A stretch of DNA of 64,000 bases from Phytoseiulus persimilis (GCA_037576195.1 CM075101.1:45136001-45200000); one strand, 5' to 3'; shown: positions 34,610 to 46,345, counted from the first letter of the stretch. The notes: generated from the letters alone by a model not told the origin. Translations and numbers: made by a program.

Positions 34610-37020
34610 GTCTCGTCTTCTTCGCATTGGAAATCCTCTGGTTCTACGTGCCGCGCCGACTTCGTCGGGAGCAAAGCATCTGATATGCATCCACATTGAC
34701 GGGGTATGCAGTTCAAAGCGAACTGAGGACAGTGACCTATTTACCAGCCTCTGAAACTGTCAGCTGGCCGCTATTTGTTCGGTTATAATCGGCCCCTTGA
34801 GATGTGTAATTCGAATCCGTCTTCCTCGGAATATCCGGAGATACGTCCCGGGTTGCAACTCGCCCGCATGCTGATGATTATAATGATTGTTCAATCCTTA
34901 CATGGGAGGGCTCAATTCCCAAAAATATCGAACCAGAAATTTACAGACCTAATCCGCCAGAGATAAGAGCCGCATGTTGTCGTCAGTGATGAATCTTGTG
35001 GTTCTGCGCTAACATTTCGGGGTCGAACTCGGTCAGTGCTAAATCCAAAATATGGAGACGGAACCAACCACTGAGCCTTTGAGCTACCCAGATATCGATT
35101 GCAAGTCGAATGCCGGAGGTTCAGCCTGTACTGCTCATAGGAGTTTGCATCCTTCCGCTTCCTTCTCAAGCCAATTCGTTGATAACCGGCTGGTACTCGC
35201 CGCCATCTCGGAGCCGCCTTTGCAGTCGGTTCTCTAGAACCGGTTGAAGATATGGGGTGTCCATCAGGAGTTGGCGGCCTCAGCCACTCCGGGTCCCTTT
35301 GGTTCCTCGCTTCCGTCTGCTACCGATTGGAAAGAGGAAATCCGAAAGCGGGCCATTCGTCTCCGATGTCTGACCGGATAGAGGGAGAAGATTGCCGAAC
35401 CAAACGGACTGCCCTTCATATTGTCTCTCCGCTGCGAAGCACTGATGGGAATACTGAACGAGCTGTAGATACTGAAAGATCGATAGAAAGACCGCTCGCA
35501 CTCAGGTAACGTATCCAGGGGGGGAAGTCCTCAACACGGTCGTCCGAGTCTTCAACGAAAGCATAGGAAGCACGTGAGCGATTTTACCCGAAATCTTTTG
35601 AAATGTCGAGTGACGGCAGCCGTTTGTGTCTCTTCCATATCTTGTTCAATGAGTGTACAGGTCCGGAACGGACTCGACGATATTCCTGTTCCGACCCTTA
35701 CTCGCGAAAGTCAGCGTCCGTTCAGATGACTCTTGACTGGAACTCGATATCTTCCAGCTATGATGACTAGAGCCTAGGACTAGAGACTAGGAAGTTCAGG
35801 TGATTTTTCGAAGTTATCCCTTCATTGCAATGAGTCAATCCCTGGAGATCAATGGAATAATTTCGAAAAATCACGGGCGAAAAATCATCAAGCCAGGGGG
35901 CTTGTTCGGCACAGAACTCTCCAGCCTCAACGAAGGAATCTCCCTGGCCTAGCTCGAAAATTCGCTAATAAATGTACCCCGACCAGGACCATATCTTTCT
36001 TAAATCTATCCGAGGTAGTTCGTAGGTGAGCTGGCATGCCAAACGGAAACCGTTCGGTTCATACCTCGCTGAAGCTTTGACGCTGTTGACACCGGAGCCG
36101 AGCGTCGAGAGAACTCCGACGACAACGACGGCGGACGCAGAAGGTGACTCTCTGCGTGGAGACAACTTGAGCATCCCTACCAGGGATCAGGAGTGAGCTA
36201 TCACCCCGCGAACTGCGAATCACCCCATAGCTGAATCGTATCATAACTTACTTCAACTGATGATCAACCATGGGTGACGGTCAACCATGGGGCTGCAATA
36301 TGTGAGGTAAAAGTTATGCTCAATCACTCGCGAAGTCACTCATCGCACAATCAGCGCTGGCGGCGGGGCTGCGTCTCGACGGCGCGGCCGGGCGCGTCGA
36401 CATTTCGGTGATCTTACGGACCGCAGCGGCTATCGCTTGCCAGACGCATCATTCTACAAAAAACTCGGACCGCTCGAGGAGCAATACTGCGGCTCGGATA
36501 TCCCCCGAACAAAGATGGAGAGCTGGCATTCGGCCCCTTGTTCTGTCCGTTTCTATTGGATTATTCATCAGAGTGGTTCGGAGCCACTGCGTCTACCAAC
36601 TTTCCAATATGCGGGAATCAGAAAGTCGGTAGTTCTGTTTCTCAACGCGATATGGTACTCTAGACAGCTGAGGAAATACTTTCGGTTCGAGTTTTCGATC
36701 GAAACACGGGCTCCTTATCATCTTGCTGAAAATTTGAGGAGTCCGAACACTTCAGCGGGGGCTCTTCGGATAAAAAGGAAGATATATGGGTCCACCCCGA
36801 CGTATAGAGAAAAGAGAGAGCGGTCCCGAGCCAGAGAGCACCATATGATGGGAGAACTTTCCTCGAATGGCTTGGAAAAGAGAGTACATGCTCTTCTGGA
36901 ATAATAATTACGGTTTTCCTCATCTAATCGCTAAGAGAGCGACGGCCTCCTTCCACAGCCCCGCACTCAGGGTGCACGATTCTGGATTCTACTACTTTTT
37001 TGCAGCCTGAATCGAGGATA
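34610..37020. other. No recognised gene apart from one repeat
   Basis: A 155-residue plus-strand frame at 36437-36904 (PDASFYKKLGPLEEQYCG) is the longest. It has no ATG at its start, no known motif and follows a GC-rich patch at 36350-36405. I leave it as unresolved. Confidence 0.3.
35799..35875. repeat. 77-bp foldback mini-element, copy 2
   Basis: GTGATTTTTCGAAGTTATCC at the left end is nearly the reverse complement of the right end (GGAATAATTTCGAAAAATCA). Copy 1 is at 22299-22375. Confidence 0.75.
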
Positions 37021-37025
37021 AATGG

Positions 37026-37826
37026 AAAGGGTCTAGCCGGATAAGGTAGGGTTAGGTGCCCCACCTCGACCGATCTTCTCGAAAACGACAGGATCGTGTT
37101 CTCTATGTGGAAGAACGTATCCCTGAAGTTTTCAGCCTTTTCCGTTACCTAGATCCAAATCTATTAACATTAATTTAAAATAATTCAATTAAATCCGCAT
37201 GGTCAAGAGCAAACTAAAAATCGTTATATCTCGAGGACCGCTGGGCGCACAGCGTCGGACGACAACTTTTTGGAAAGCTCTCATCGAGGGCTATCTTCTC
37301 ATATAGTCACTTCTCATTCCGGACTCCAAAGTGAGAGAGGGGTCTGGTCGGTTACCTACTCGGAGCGATAACTCCGAAGGCTAAGCTTCGATCTGAATGA
37401 AACTTCTTGAGTAGGAAGAGGGTACTTGGGGCTACATCCTGGTTTTCGCCGATTCTTGCCCGGCCACGGGAAGAGTATCAACCGTCTAAATTGGGAAACC
37501 CTCGATTTTTGATGCCTTCGAAATCATGCTGTCTGATCAGTGGCTATATGAGAAGATAGCCCTCGATGAGAGCTTTCCAAAAAGTTGTCGTTTGACGCTG
37601 TACGCCCAGCGGTTCTCGAGATTTAAGGATTTCAAGTTTGCTCTTGACCATGCGGATTTAATTGAACTATTTTCAATTAATGTTTCAATGTTCAATTAAT
37701 AGATTTGGATCTAGGTAACAAGAAAGGCTGAAAACTTCAGGAATACGTTCTTCCACATAGAGAACACGATCCTGTCGTTTTCAAGAAGATCCGTCGAGGT
37801 GGGGCACCTAACCGGCTAGACCCTTT
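37026..37826. mobile_element. Large foldback element (about 286-bp inverted arms)
   Basis: The left arm (37026-37311) and right arm (about 37539-37826) are inverted copies around a 227-base spacer. Both outer ends read AAAGGGTCTAGCCGG going inward. Near-identical blocks continue through the arms, for example the segment with GGAACACGATCCTGTCGTTT on one side and its complement on the other, and the inner CTATCTTCTCATATAG. The left arm has an 11-base insertion after the terminal 15 bases, and the right arm an extra AT-rich duplication. There is no ORF of note and no clear target duplication beyond GG. It fits a non-autonomous foldback or MITE-like DNA transposon. Confidence 0.88.
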
Positions 37827-37829
37827 GGA

Positions 37830-38640
37830 GCCGCTTCTGCACCGACAATACCTGAACATTTGAAACCCAGCAACTATAGGTGTGGGCAATTCGATAGGAA
37901 TTTTTCGAGCATTTGGCAACGGAAACTATAGGGTATAGATGAAAGCTCTGATGGTCTTATGCATCGGAAAAGAGCATCGGTAGCTACAGAACGATACTGT
38001 TGCAATTGTTTGAATAGGTCATTGGAGCTCCATCTGAATCTGCGCCGAAATTTCCTGCGCCAAAATCCAGGAACAGTTCCGCTGTGGATTTGCCACAGGG
38101 CCCCGGCGAGCATTTGCAGGTTCTCAGCGTAGGTTGCAGACACTACGATTGTTGATGGTTAGGATTAATAACGCCCGCGCTGTTCGGGTTGGCGATGTCG
38201 GTTTTTTTAATAGTATCGGATACTTTTCTCCTTGGGCGCGCACGCATTCCCGCACGTGATACGCACGCACGAACGCTTGCTGGGAGAGAAGGTATATTCT
38301 CTCTATTTGGGTGCTACGATTCGCCTAACATTGATAACCGCGCTCGGGGAATACTTGCAAGTCCCCGCCAGAGCGGAAGTGCTTCTCTGTCACTCAACAG
38401 GACCTGACAAAGTTTAGAAAATATTCCAACGGCGGCATACCGGGCAGTGTCGCCGGGAGCGAAGCGATCGAGTTCCGACTCTGCGAGCGTGGTCACTTGC
38501 AAACAAGATTCGAGGTATTCTAAGACTCCCAACTCTGTGAAGAGCTGATGCGGCACCTCGAACGATACGACCGGTATCGCTAGGGGATGAAGTTTGTCAA
38601 GAGCGGTTACGCCGTCGGGGCTCAGTCAGACCCGGCTCCA
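37830..38640. other. No recognised gene
   Basis: Short frames occur on both strands. An 80-residue minus-strand frame at 38314-38556 is protein-like but unassigned. Confidence 0.35.
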
Positions 38641-39500
38641 ACGATAGTAACGGCCTGCGATGGCTCCTCCTACATGTGGTGATTACGAACATGGAACTTA
38701 CCGAAAAAAGGGAGACCGTCTTCGATTGCAGCGCGAGGGCCAGGGGCGCGACTTCACTGATTGCAGATTTCTCTGGACCGGAATCGAATCCTGGTTTTGT
38801 GATAGCGTCGTTGACCGGCAGGCTCCCCGGCCGGCTTCCAAACTTCACATTGCATGCGACCCTGCGCGGGAACCCACGTCTCGGATTTCGACTGCTGGTC
38901 CCTCCCAGACAGCGTTCAGCGAACAGACAGCGCTCAGTTTCCCAGCATCGACATCTCCGGTATTTCCCCCTCTCAGCAAAATTTTCCGAATCAGCCTTGC
39001 TAATCACGTTGGCGGAGTCTCATCAAGGTCAACGTATGGTATCGAAGGAAAAATTACAATTTTTCTCTCGTCCCAACAACCATCACGCAGAAGGAGTTGG
39101 CCTCGCTTGGAAAAAAAACAAAGTATATTATGGTCTCAGATTCTTGAGGGACCACGTGAGACCCTGTAAATTAGTCTTACTGCGGATATAACCCAAGCAT
39201 TCTTGCGAATCAGGGTCCCGCAACTTTCCCGTTTCCTGCGGTGACATCCGGGCGAGATCCGTACATTCAATATGCAGAAGGAGTTCTGGGCGAGGCGCCG
39301 AGTGGGTGGCTGTGGTGCTACAAGAGCATTCCAGGCGAAAAGGCTCCAAAGCCGAGCAGAAATATGGTTATGAGCTCTACGCTGATGACTATCTCGCGAG
39401 CTTCCCTCAGAGGAGGACACTTCCGCAGCTGCAGTCGAGCTCCGCCGAATTATGGCATCGGCAAAAATGGAGCTTGCGAAATGGAATCCCAGTCCGGGAT
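38640..39500 (+). mobile_element. Fragment of a BEL/Pao-type reverse transcriptase
   Basis: Three blocks in BEL/Pao order are visible: TVFDCSARARGATSL followed by GPESNPG (about 38715-38800), LTADITQAFLRI (39176-39211), and the active-site block YADDYLAS (about 39373-39396), followed in another frame by AAAVELRRIMASAKMELAKW (about 39424-39483). Frameshifts separate the blocks and roughly 300 bases between the first two are not alignable. Flanking gag, protease, integrase and LTRs are not seen. Confidence 0.7.
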
Positions 39501-39509
39501 GCTCATGAA

Positions 39510-40225
39510 TCATCTGGCATATCTCCGCCCCCTGTTGGGGAAGTCCTTGCGCCCCGACACACGAGGGTTCCTAAAAAAAAAATCTCACTGCTGAAGAGGA
39601 GAAGCCGCGGCGGACCGGTAACAGGGCAGCGGACTCGCCTCGTCCTTCGTCGTGTAGCATGAGCACACGCCCCGGTTTCCCGGACGCGCGAGGGCGTGCT
39701 TCGTCGACGGTTTGACAAGGGAGATCCAAAATTATTCTCGGCGTTCTCCCTATCGGGAATTTTTCGTCATGCTCAGCGTTGACAAGCAACTCCTCTATTC
39801 ACTCAATCCACAGGCTGCTACTTTTACTTCACTCCCCTCCTCCGATCGAGGACGCTCCGAATTCCAGCGAAACTCAGAACTCCTCAGGAGATGACTCACT
39901 TGAGGCACACTCAGCGGGCAGCCCATCCCGTTGTTGTCTCATGGCTCCGTTCAGCGGTTCCTGGGTGATATATTCTGGAATCCACTCTCTTCTCATTCCG
40001 CCGTTCTTCCGAACCCGCGATCCGCTGAGCCTGTATCAGTCCTAACTGTCGACTTGTAGATCATCGCATTAGGACCGATTCTCTGATATTCCGCATTTCT
40101 CACCGCTCGCTTGACCACGGTTCCGCATCCGATCTAACGATGAGTTCTTTCTTCGGAGAAACCTGTGGGATTTGATCGTGTAGCGGCCAGGTTCCTGTGA
40201 CGAAAAGCGAGCTCGATTTCCGGGA
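39510..40225. other. No recognised gene
   Basis: Short overlapping frames, with no motif beyond the end of the BEL/Pao fragment. Confidence 0.4.
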
Positions 40226-40229
40226 ATCG

Positions 40230-40320
40230 TCTGCCGTGAAGCATCGTTTTCGACGATTTTCCGACGGCGAAACACCAGGAATACTCTGCGTAAGCGAACC
40301 TGTTTCATTAAGGGGAAAAC
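40230..40320 (+). pseudogene. DTD-like exon 2 fragment
   Basis: The frame reads GILCVSEPVSL, matching the EILCVSQPVLF segment of the intact gene downstream. The preceding bases (TTTTCGACGATTTTCCGACG) resemble the aligned stretch before it. No other exon of this copy is recognisable. Confidence 0.5.
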
Positions 40321-40654
40321 TAGACAAAAAATCGGAGAGTTGGATCGATGGGGAGCTGGAGAGTGGGAAGCCACAGTGGGTTTTACGCGGAACATCGAAT
40401 AATATTCGTCAGCTATCATCCCATCGGTGACGAGTACAAGTCCAGAAGTATTGAACAGCAAGATTTTGAGTCTCGCGAGGAATCGGATGAGCACATCGCA
40501 TAGTAGGATAGCGCGGGCAGTGGAGTGAGAACCGTGGTGCCTGTCTTCAGAGGGAACAGTCCGCACACAGCAGATCTCCTTGGAGTTGTTCAAGGTAGCG
40601 ACAGAGATTCTGCTGATCGCGCTTGTTCGGTGGGTCGAGGTTTGCCGGCTTCCC

Positions 40655-41110
40655 GGGATTCGCAGGACTGTTGAGAAACGACACCGAGGCAGATCTTGGG
40701 ATTATGATCATGAGAATCTTGTATGCGGAAGTGTTTTCTGTGGATAAGACAGAATATGAGTGCACCGTTGTCGAGAAAATACAAGAAATACTTCGCATCG
40801 GCCGAACCCGATTTCCTCGCAATTTAGAAAGGTGGGGATTGAGGGTTGTCTGTGTTCATACTCCCAAGCGTTGGCAATGATGTCCTAGGAACATTTCTTG
40901 GTGTTTCGCCGAGAGAACAATCTGGAGCAACCGGAAGTCATGCCTGAAATGGCGTCCACGGCGTTCTTCGAACCGTTCGTCGTTAAATTCGAGACATTGC
41001 ACGGCCGGGAGAAAAGTTTAGGGAAGCGACCAGGGCGAGTACAACGAGAAGCACGGTCTGTCGTTTGGGAACTCGAATCTCTTCATGACTCCGTCGCTTC
41101 ACTCCCGCCC
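40655..41110 (+). pseudogene. D-aminoacyl-tRNA deacylase pseudogene
   Basis: Exon 2 (about 40668-40832, acceptor GATTCGCAG) reads NDTEADLGIMIMRILYAEVF and YECTVVEK, parallel to the intact copy, but the substrate-loop Ser-Gln motif has become ILRIGRTRF. The exon 3 counterpart (about 40912-41100) reads MPEMASTAFFEPFVVKFETL and then shifts frame, so the Gly-x-Val-Thr block is lost. Exon 1 is not found. It sits about 700 bases upstream of the intact gene, in the same orientation, as an older tandem duplicate. Confidence 0.75.
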
Positions 41111-41119
41111 ATGTTCCCT

Positions 41120-41820
41120 TGTTACTCTTCCGGCTTTCGCATCTTTCGGGTTGAGCGTTCATGACCCGTCAGAGTTCCTCCGGGAATCAAAACCGTGCGG
41201 ATCAAACTCAAGCTTCGGGTAGAGTCTGGGTTGTGAATGTAGGGAAACAAGTCCTTCCTGCTCGATAGTGAGATGGTTATGTGCAAGAGAATGTTTCTGT
41301 GAAAATCAAGGTCCCAAGAGGATATACGAGGCACTCTGAGCTCCTCGATTAAACTCTCCGTTTTTCTGTCCGGTTTTCCCCTTGATGTCCGTCCGGTGGC
41401 TGTCTGATCTTTGAGAAAACAATGTCCGGGTAATTGGAAGCTCGAGCAATGACCATACGTTTGAGAGCAACCCTCAGAGCATTGGAACACCCCAAGAAGA
41501 GAGATGAACTCCCCCAATTCGATCTCGATGCAAGCCGCAACAACCATAGCGGTCTCGATTTTCTGATGCAGAGGAACTTCGCTCATTCAACCGAAATTCC
41601 TCATCTTAACTCTGAATCAGTGTATTTTTCGGAGAATCCGGCTGGGCTTGATTGGGGAGTGGCCATCGGTGTGAAAAAGGCGGGCTCCAGCCCTCTCCGT
41701 TCGGTTGCTTAAAAAGGCGCCCAACTCTAACAGATGCCACAATAACGGAAACTCCACCAGGCTCACTCTAGCAATATCTTCCGAGTCCAAGAATTTCACA
41801 GTGAACGAGCCTCGAATCTC
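41120..41820. other. Spacer between DTD copies
   Basis: Overlapping frames on both strands show no motif. It should contain the promoter of the intact DTD gene. Confidence 0.4.
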
Positions 41821-41823
41821 AAA

Positions 41824-42471
41824 ATGCGTGCTGTGATCAAGAGAGTGTCAGCGGCAGATGTGACGATCAAAACCGATCTCGTGGCTTCAATCGAAGCTGG
41901 ACTGTGCGTCCTAGTCGGTGAGTTCCACTACAGCGGATTCCTGTGGAGTTGATGAAGGTAGAGGCAGGGATCCTGGCAGAAGCACTTGCTCGCGGTAGGA
42001 TTAACGGTTATTCGTATATTTACAGGATTCCACAAGGACGACACTGAGGCAGATCTCGCCTACATCGTGAAAAAAATATTGAATACAAAATTGTTCGCTG
42101 CGGAAGGGGTAGAGGACGATTGCACCGTCATCGAGAAAAAACTCGAAATACTCTGCGTTAGTCAGCCCGTCTTGTTCGCGATTGTGAAAGGTGAGAGTCG
42201 TGAGAGCTCGCGCCTTCTTTGCGTCCGTGCTCTTCAGCGTTTGGATGGACGTTTAACGGAGCCTTCATGGCGTTTTCCAGGAAACAAGTTGGAGTACCCG
42301 GATTCCATGCCTGAGGAAGCTTCCGCTGCGTGCTTTAAATCATTCGTCGCGGAACTCAAGACACTGCACGGATCCGGGAGAGTCAAAGGGAGCGACTACG
42401 GGGACTATATGGAAGTGCACGTCGAGAACGACGGAGCCGTGACACTAATGCTGGACTCCCGAGACGCATGA
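41824..42471 (+). CDS. DTD1: D-aminoacyl-tRNA deacylase (DTD1-like), three exons
   Basis: Exons 41824-41917, 42026-42190 and 42281-42471 join to 149 residues, the usual DTD length. The N-terminus MRAVIKRVSAADV, LCVLVGFHKDDTEAD and YGDYMEVHVENDG are diagnostic. DTD removes D-amino acids (and glycine mischarged on tRNA-Ala) from tRNAs in the cytosol, using two cross-subunit motifs, SQFTL and Gly-cisPro within NxGPVT. Here the first reads SQPVL and the second reads DGAVT, so the cis-proline that excludes L-amino acids is replaced by Ala. The gene is otherwise intact with good splice sites. It may be a neofunctionalised or inactive paralogue, with the standard enzyme elsewhere in the genome. Two decayed copies lie upstream. 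Confidence 0.9.
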
Positions 42472-42556
42472 TCTCGCCGCGAGGCACAATACCGCCCTCT
42501 CCTAGTCCAAGAAGATTATTTTTCATGTTTTGTACCGTGTACGCTCCGTGAAACTC

Positions 42557-42562
42557 AATAAA
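42557..42562 (+). promoter_or_regulatory. Polyadenylation signal of the DTD gene
   Basis: AATAAA lies 86 bases after the stop codon. Confidence 0.55.
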
Positions 42563-42579
42563 CATGGAGGTGACTCAAT

Positions 42580-43440
42580 TCACATATGAATCTCACGTTT
42601 CGTTCCTAAGATCAGTCGACTCCATCCCCTGAACTCACCCTCCTCCTGAACAATCATTTACATTGATGGGAGGGACTCATTGGCGGGTTTAATCCAACAT
42701 AACATTTGATCACAGTCAGCTCACCTTCCAGTGCGCCCATCGCACTGCTGCGCTGCGGATTCCTTGATTAGCGAGTGAAATTCTGCCCTCATCAAACCTC
42801 GTGCTATGTCGACTTGATGGAATGCTCATGCGAAACATGCTTGGTAACACGGATCCGGCGCCGCGGGTCCTAAGAAATGGCTTTCCGGGCCTCGGCTAGA
42901 CCTTGCAGCGGTTTCTACCGCGGTTCGAAAACCGCAATAGATATCGGGTGGATTAGCCGCGAAGAGCCGCAAGATTCGCGGTTATCAACTCTGCGCTGCC
43001 GTATCGGAGCGGAGGACGACGTGTACCAAACCATGATCGTCTTCTCGGTCGTCGTCCGAATCATCTCCATGAACCCCGAACTGTATGGCCGGATCGACCC
43101 CGGAATCACCTGTGGGACTCTATGCCGCTTGACCGTCTTCGCGCAGATATGCGTGCCTGCTATGGTAGATAAGACCATTGTTGGCCATCCATCAGAACTC
43201 ATCTTGCTCTGGGTCTCGCTCGCTTCGTACATCGACCATCCCGTTTCTCCCAGGATGAATTCCTCAACCTCTTCAGATATGCGCAGCAGTTGGCTCCGAA
43301 AAGCACCTCAATCCACTCGTAATTTGAGGATCGGAGAACCAGATCATCTCTTGTATGGCAGTCCGGCATTCTTATGGTTTCGGCCTTGAACGGATTTCCG
43401 CCTCAGCATTATGTGACCTGTTCGTCTCCAAACGGCAATG
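42580..43440. other. Unassigned, with a 170-codon frame carrying a YGRIDP motif
   Basis: The frame at 42877-43389 contains MNPELYGRIDPGITCGTL at about 43071-43124. The same M-x(6)-Y-G/D-R/Q-I-D-P-x-I pattern occurs on the minus strand at 63.7 and 64.0 kb. The family is unknown to me, and exon borders here are not evident. Confidence 0.3.
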
Positions 43441-43452
43441 AGTCGGTGCGCA

Positions 43453-44060
43453 CCCATTCGCCTGAAATCCTACTGGCCTGAAAACCCCTCAGCCTGAAAA
43501 CCCATTCGCCTGAAAACCCATTGGCCCGAATTCTTCGAGAGCTTTCTACGCGAGAGCGAAGCTTCTACGCGCAGCGCGGAGCCGTCGCGCTATCAAGCGG
43601 CATCTCGTTCCCTCCAGATAGCTTGCTCTACATGACAATGACCAAGGTGGTATGCTTCATTCTATCACTGGAAGTCTTCATTATAATTTCACACACTTAT
43701 TCACCGAGCAAACCTACAATTGTATCATGTTCCCTGTAGTTCCTTGGAACACTACAGCCGTAACATTAATTCGAATCTCACACTTAAGCAGAGAATCGGG
43801 AGTTTACCTACGAGCGGACATCGATTCCCGAATTGCCCAAATCCATTTCCAGAGCACTCTTAAATTCCAATCCTAATTTTCCGAGAGTTCGAATCCTTGT
43901 CTACCTGTCTGCCTGATCAGCGCTGCGCGTAGAAGCCTTGCCAGCCCACAAAGTACTCTCTGAATTTTCGGGCAAGCCGGTTTTCAGGCTAACGGGTTTT
44001 CAGGTCAATGGGGTTTCAGGCCAATGGGTATTCAGGCGAATAGGATTTCAGGCCAATTGG
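43453..44060. mobile_element. Foldback element A with 16-bp subterminal repeats
   Basis: The left arm contains about five tandem 16-bp units (43454-43530), consensus CCCATTNGCCTGAAAA. The right arm contains six units of the same repeat in inverted orientation (about 43965-44060). Internal to them, GCTTCTACGCGCAGCGC (43561-43577) pairs with its complement near 43918-43936. The core of about 330 bases has no transposase-like ORF. This is a non-autonomous foldback-type DNA transposon. Confidence 0.85.
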
Positions 44061-44069
44061 CTGTAATCA

Positions 44070-45170
44070 ATAAGTCTACTTTTGTTCATCCCGAGAAAAT
44101 GGTTCACTCATTCTGGTGAAAGCTGCGAGCATTCGATCACGGAAACTTGTGAATCAGTTGGGCGGAAAGACGAGTAACCTAATCCTTGCGACTTCGCAAA
44201 GCAGTCAGCCCCGTAGGGGCGGCCGAGGCAGCCCTCCTGTTTGGAATTAGGGTGTTGGGGAAGTGAGCAACGAAGAGATCTGGGGAAACCTCTCCCGTTG
44301 AAGATCGAATCTGATGGAAAACGACTTCCGCTCACGCCATATCACCGTTTTGGTCTTGTTTGATGAGCGAAACATCGACACGGGACCACCAGCTGATTCC
44401 TGATTCTACCGCAAACCAGCGGATCTCAAATTCTCATATTGTACACCCAAGCTTCAAATCTCTTCGGGAACCTTTACCCGATAAATTTTCTGGTCCCACG
44501 TCGACTCCCGGAGGCATGCGTGAGATCCAATCACTTCTCGCACGAGATTGGCTGATAGCGACATTCGCGACCGCAGATTATCAGATTTTTTAGCTACTCA
44601 TATTCCAACCTGACTAGAGTCGTACTCTCTGTCGAGATCCTCGTCGTTCGGTCAGCGGCTGAAAGCGATTTTACGAGCTCCGATGAGCCAAGGAGGCGAG
44701 AGGCTTGTCATGAAGCTTTCCCCCTTCTAGAGGGAGTCCTGTTTATCGGGCCAATGAGAGGCGCATTCAACGCAAGACACGACCGCCGAGACATCATATC
44801 AGACTGTTGCCATCAACGATTTCCTCAGCATCACAAAGTGAACTCAACAGAACAGAAGAAGACCGCGGTCTTCCATGGTGAACAGCGTTCACCCCCAAGC
44901 TGGAAGAGAAAAACCGTGTCCATCGTCCCAGGTCTTGAGTTCCCGGGACTCCAACACGCGCTCCCACGCATAGAGCTCCTCTCCGGCCTGAAATGGTGGG
45001 TTTCCGAACACGTTTTTCCTTGATGTACATACCGGTACCCTGAACTTCTCTCCCTTCGAACTCATCTCCTCTTTGGAATGAACCTGTTCCTGAGGCTCAT
45101 GGTAATGGTTATTCATTGATCCTCCGAAGTCTTGTTCCTTGATACGCGTTTTATTCACCGAAAATCCGTC
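44070..45170. other. No recognised gene
   Basis: Frames on both strands without motifs. The last few hundred bases flank the 3' end of the minus-strand LINE. Confidence 0.4.
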
Positions 45171-45176
45171 AAGGGT

Positions 45177-46335
45177 GTTTTTTTTATGTGTTGCAATCAG
45201 TCACTTATCTGCATTTCACCTGCTCAGGTCAAAGTTATTTGAGTTTTCACAGCTGTACAGGTGATACCGGGGGCATTTCTTTGCACCAAATGTACATCTG
45301 CAGCTCTCGTCCGGGTGGTGTTTAATTCTCTTATCACATATGAGATGCTGGAAGCCGTGCATGGCCCCTCTAGTGATAAGATGTCTTCCCTTGTAGTTTG
45401 ATTTCTTCCACTCTTCGTTTCTCAGTGCCGGGTAGGTGATGAAGTCTGGATCTACCTCTGCCATTTTGTCGTGCCAGCTTCCAATGTAGTTCCGGTATGC
45501 TTCGGTCATAGGGGGGTCTTATTGCTTCCATATTTCCTTCGAGACCAGTTGGGTGTCGGCCAGCCAGAAAACCTTCCTGTTCTCGGAGGAGCACATTGTG
45601 ATTTTGAGGAAGAAGACTCCTATTTTGTCGAGTAACTCCCATTGAGACTTTGTCATGTCTTCCCATATGAGCTGCACTCCGTATGAGGCTATCGGGGCGA
45701 TTCTCAGGTCAAAGAGTGCTAGAGCGGTTGGTAGTGAGAGTTCGCGGGGCGATGGGATTGAGCAGAGCGCCAGTTTGGCCTTGTGGACTCGTTGTTGGAC
45801 GTGTTTGGCGAATTTGTATCCTTCCATTGTGATTTTCAGTCCGAGGTAGCAGAAGCTAGAGACTTTGTGAATCTTCACTCCTGATAGTCTAGAGATGTCG
45901 CCCCCGCGGGAGGGCTTCCCTGTCCGAATTCAATGATTTCCGTTTTGTTGGCGAGTACTGTTCTAGTGTCTCCATCGCAAGTTGTGGTCTTGATGTGGAA
46001 CAGATCACCGCATCATCTGCATATAAGATGGTGGAAACAAGGTCATGCTTCTTCACGATTCGTTCTTGGAGGCCGCTCATTAGTACACAGAACAAAAGAG
46101 CGCTTAGATTGTCTTCTTGAGCTACTCCCGTTGTTTGCTGAAACGGGAGTGGGGGGGGGGGGCGTCTCGCAGACTCCGTTGTCAAGGGAGACTCCGCCTT
46201 CTTGTAGCATTCGTTGGATCAATTTGAGCATTTTTATCAGGGTTGCAGGGTCCTCCTGTTTGGCCCCGAAGAATGACATAGCGGAAGGAATACGAGTCGG
46301 CTCGGAAAGAATCGTTATATCATGAAGAGACACAC
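45177..46335 (-). mobile_element. 3' half of a LINE (RT palm YADD, thumb, C-terminal Cys/His)
   Basis: Reading on the minus strand: LIKMLKLIQRMLQEGG, a frameshift at a homopolymer, then GVAQEDNLSALLFCVLMSGL and the catalytic ILYADDAVI (about 46050-46015). The thumb (FCYLGLKITMEGYKFAKHVQ; IAPIASYGVQLIWEDMT) and a C-terminal CRCTFGAKKCPRYHLYSC cluster follow. The 3' end is marked by an A-run on this strand at about 45177-45186. Several frameshifts make it dead. Confidence 0.8.
46151..46162 (+). repeat. Run of 12 G within the LINE
   Basis: The homopolymer coincides with the frame change between the two halves of the LINE palm region. Confidence 0.9.
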
Positions 46336-46345
46336 CTTATATAGA

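Noticed and set aside
40069-40593. 174-codon minus-strand frame
   Set aside because: It covers the DTD-like exon fragment on the plus strand and looks like its shadow.
43453-43530. Tandem 16-bp repeats as a CRISPR array
   Set aside because: The units are contiguous without unique spacers, are mirrored by inverted copies 500 bases away, and the genome is eukaryotic.
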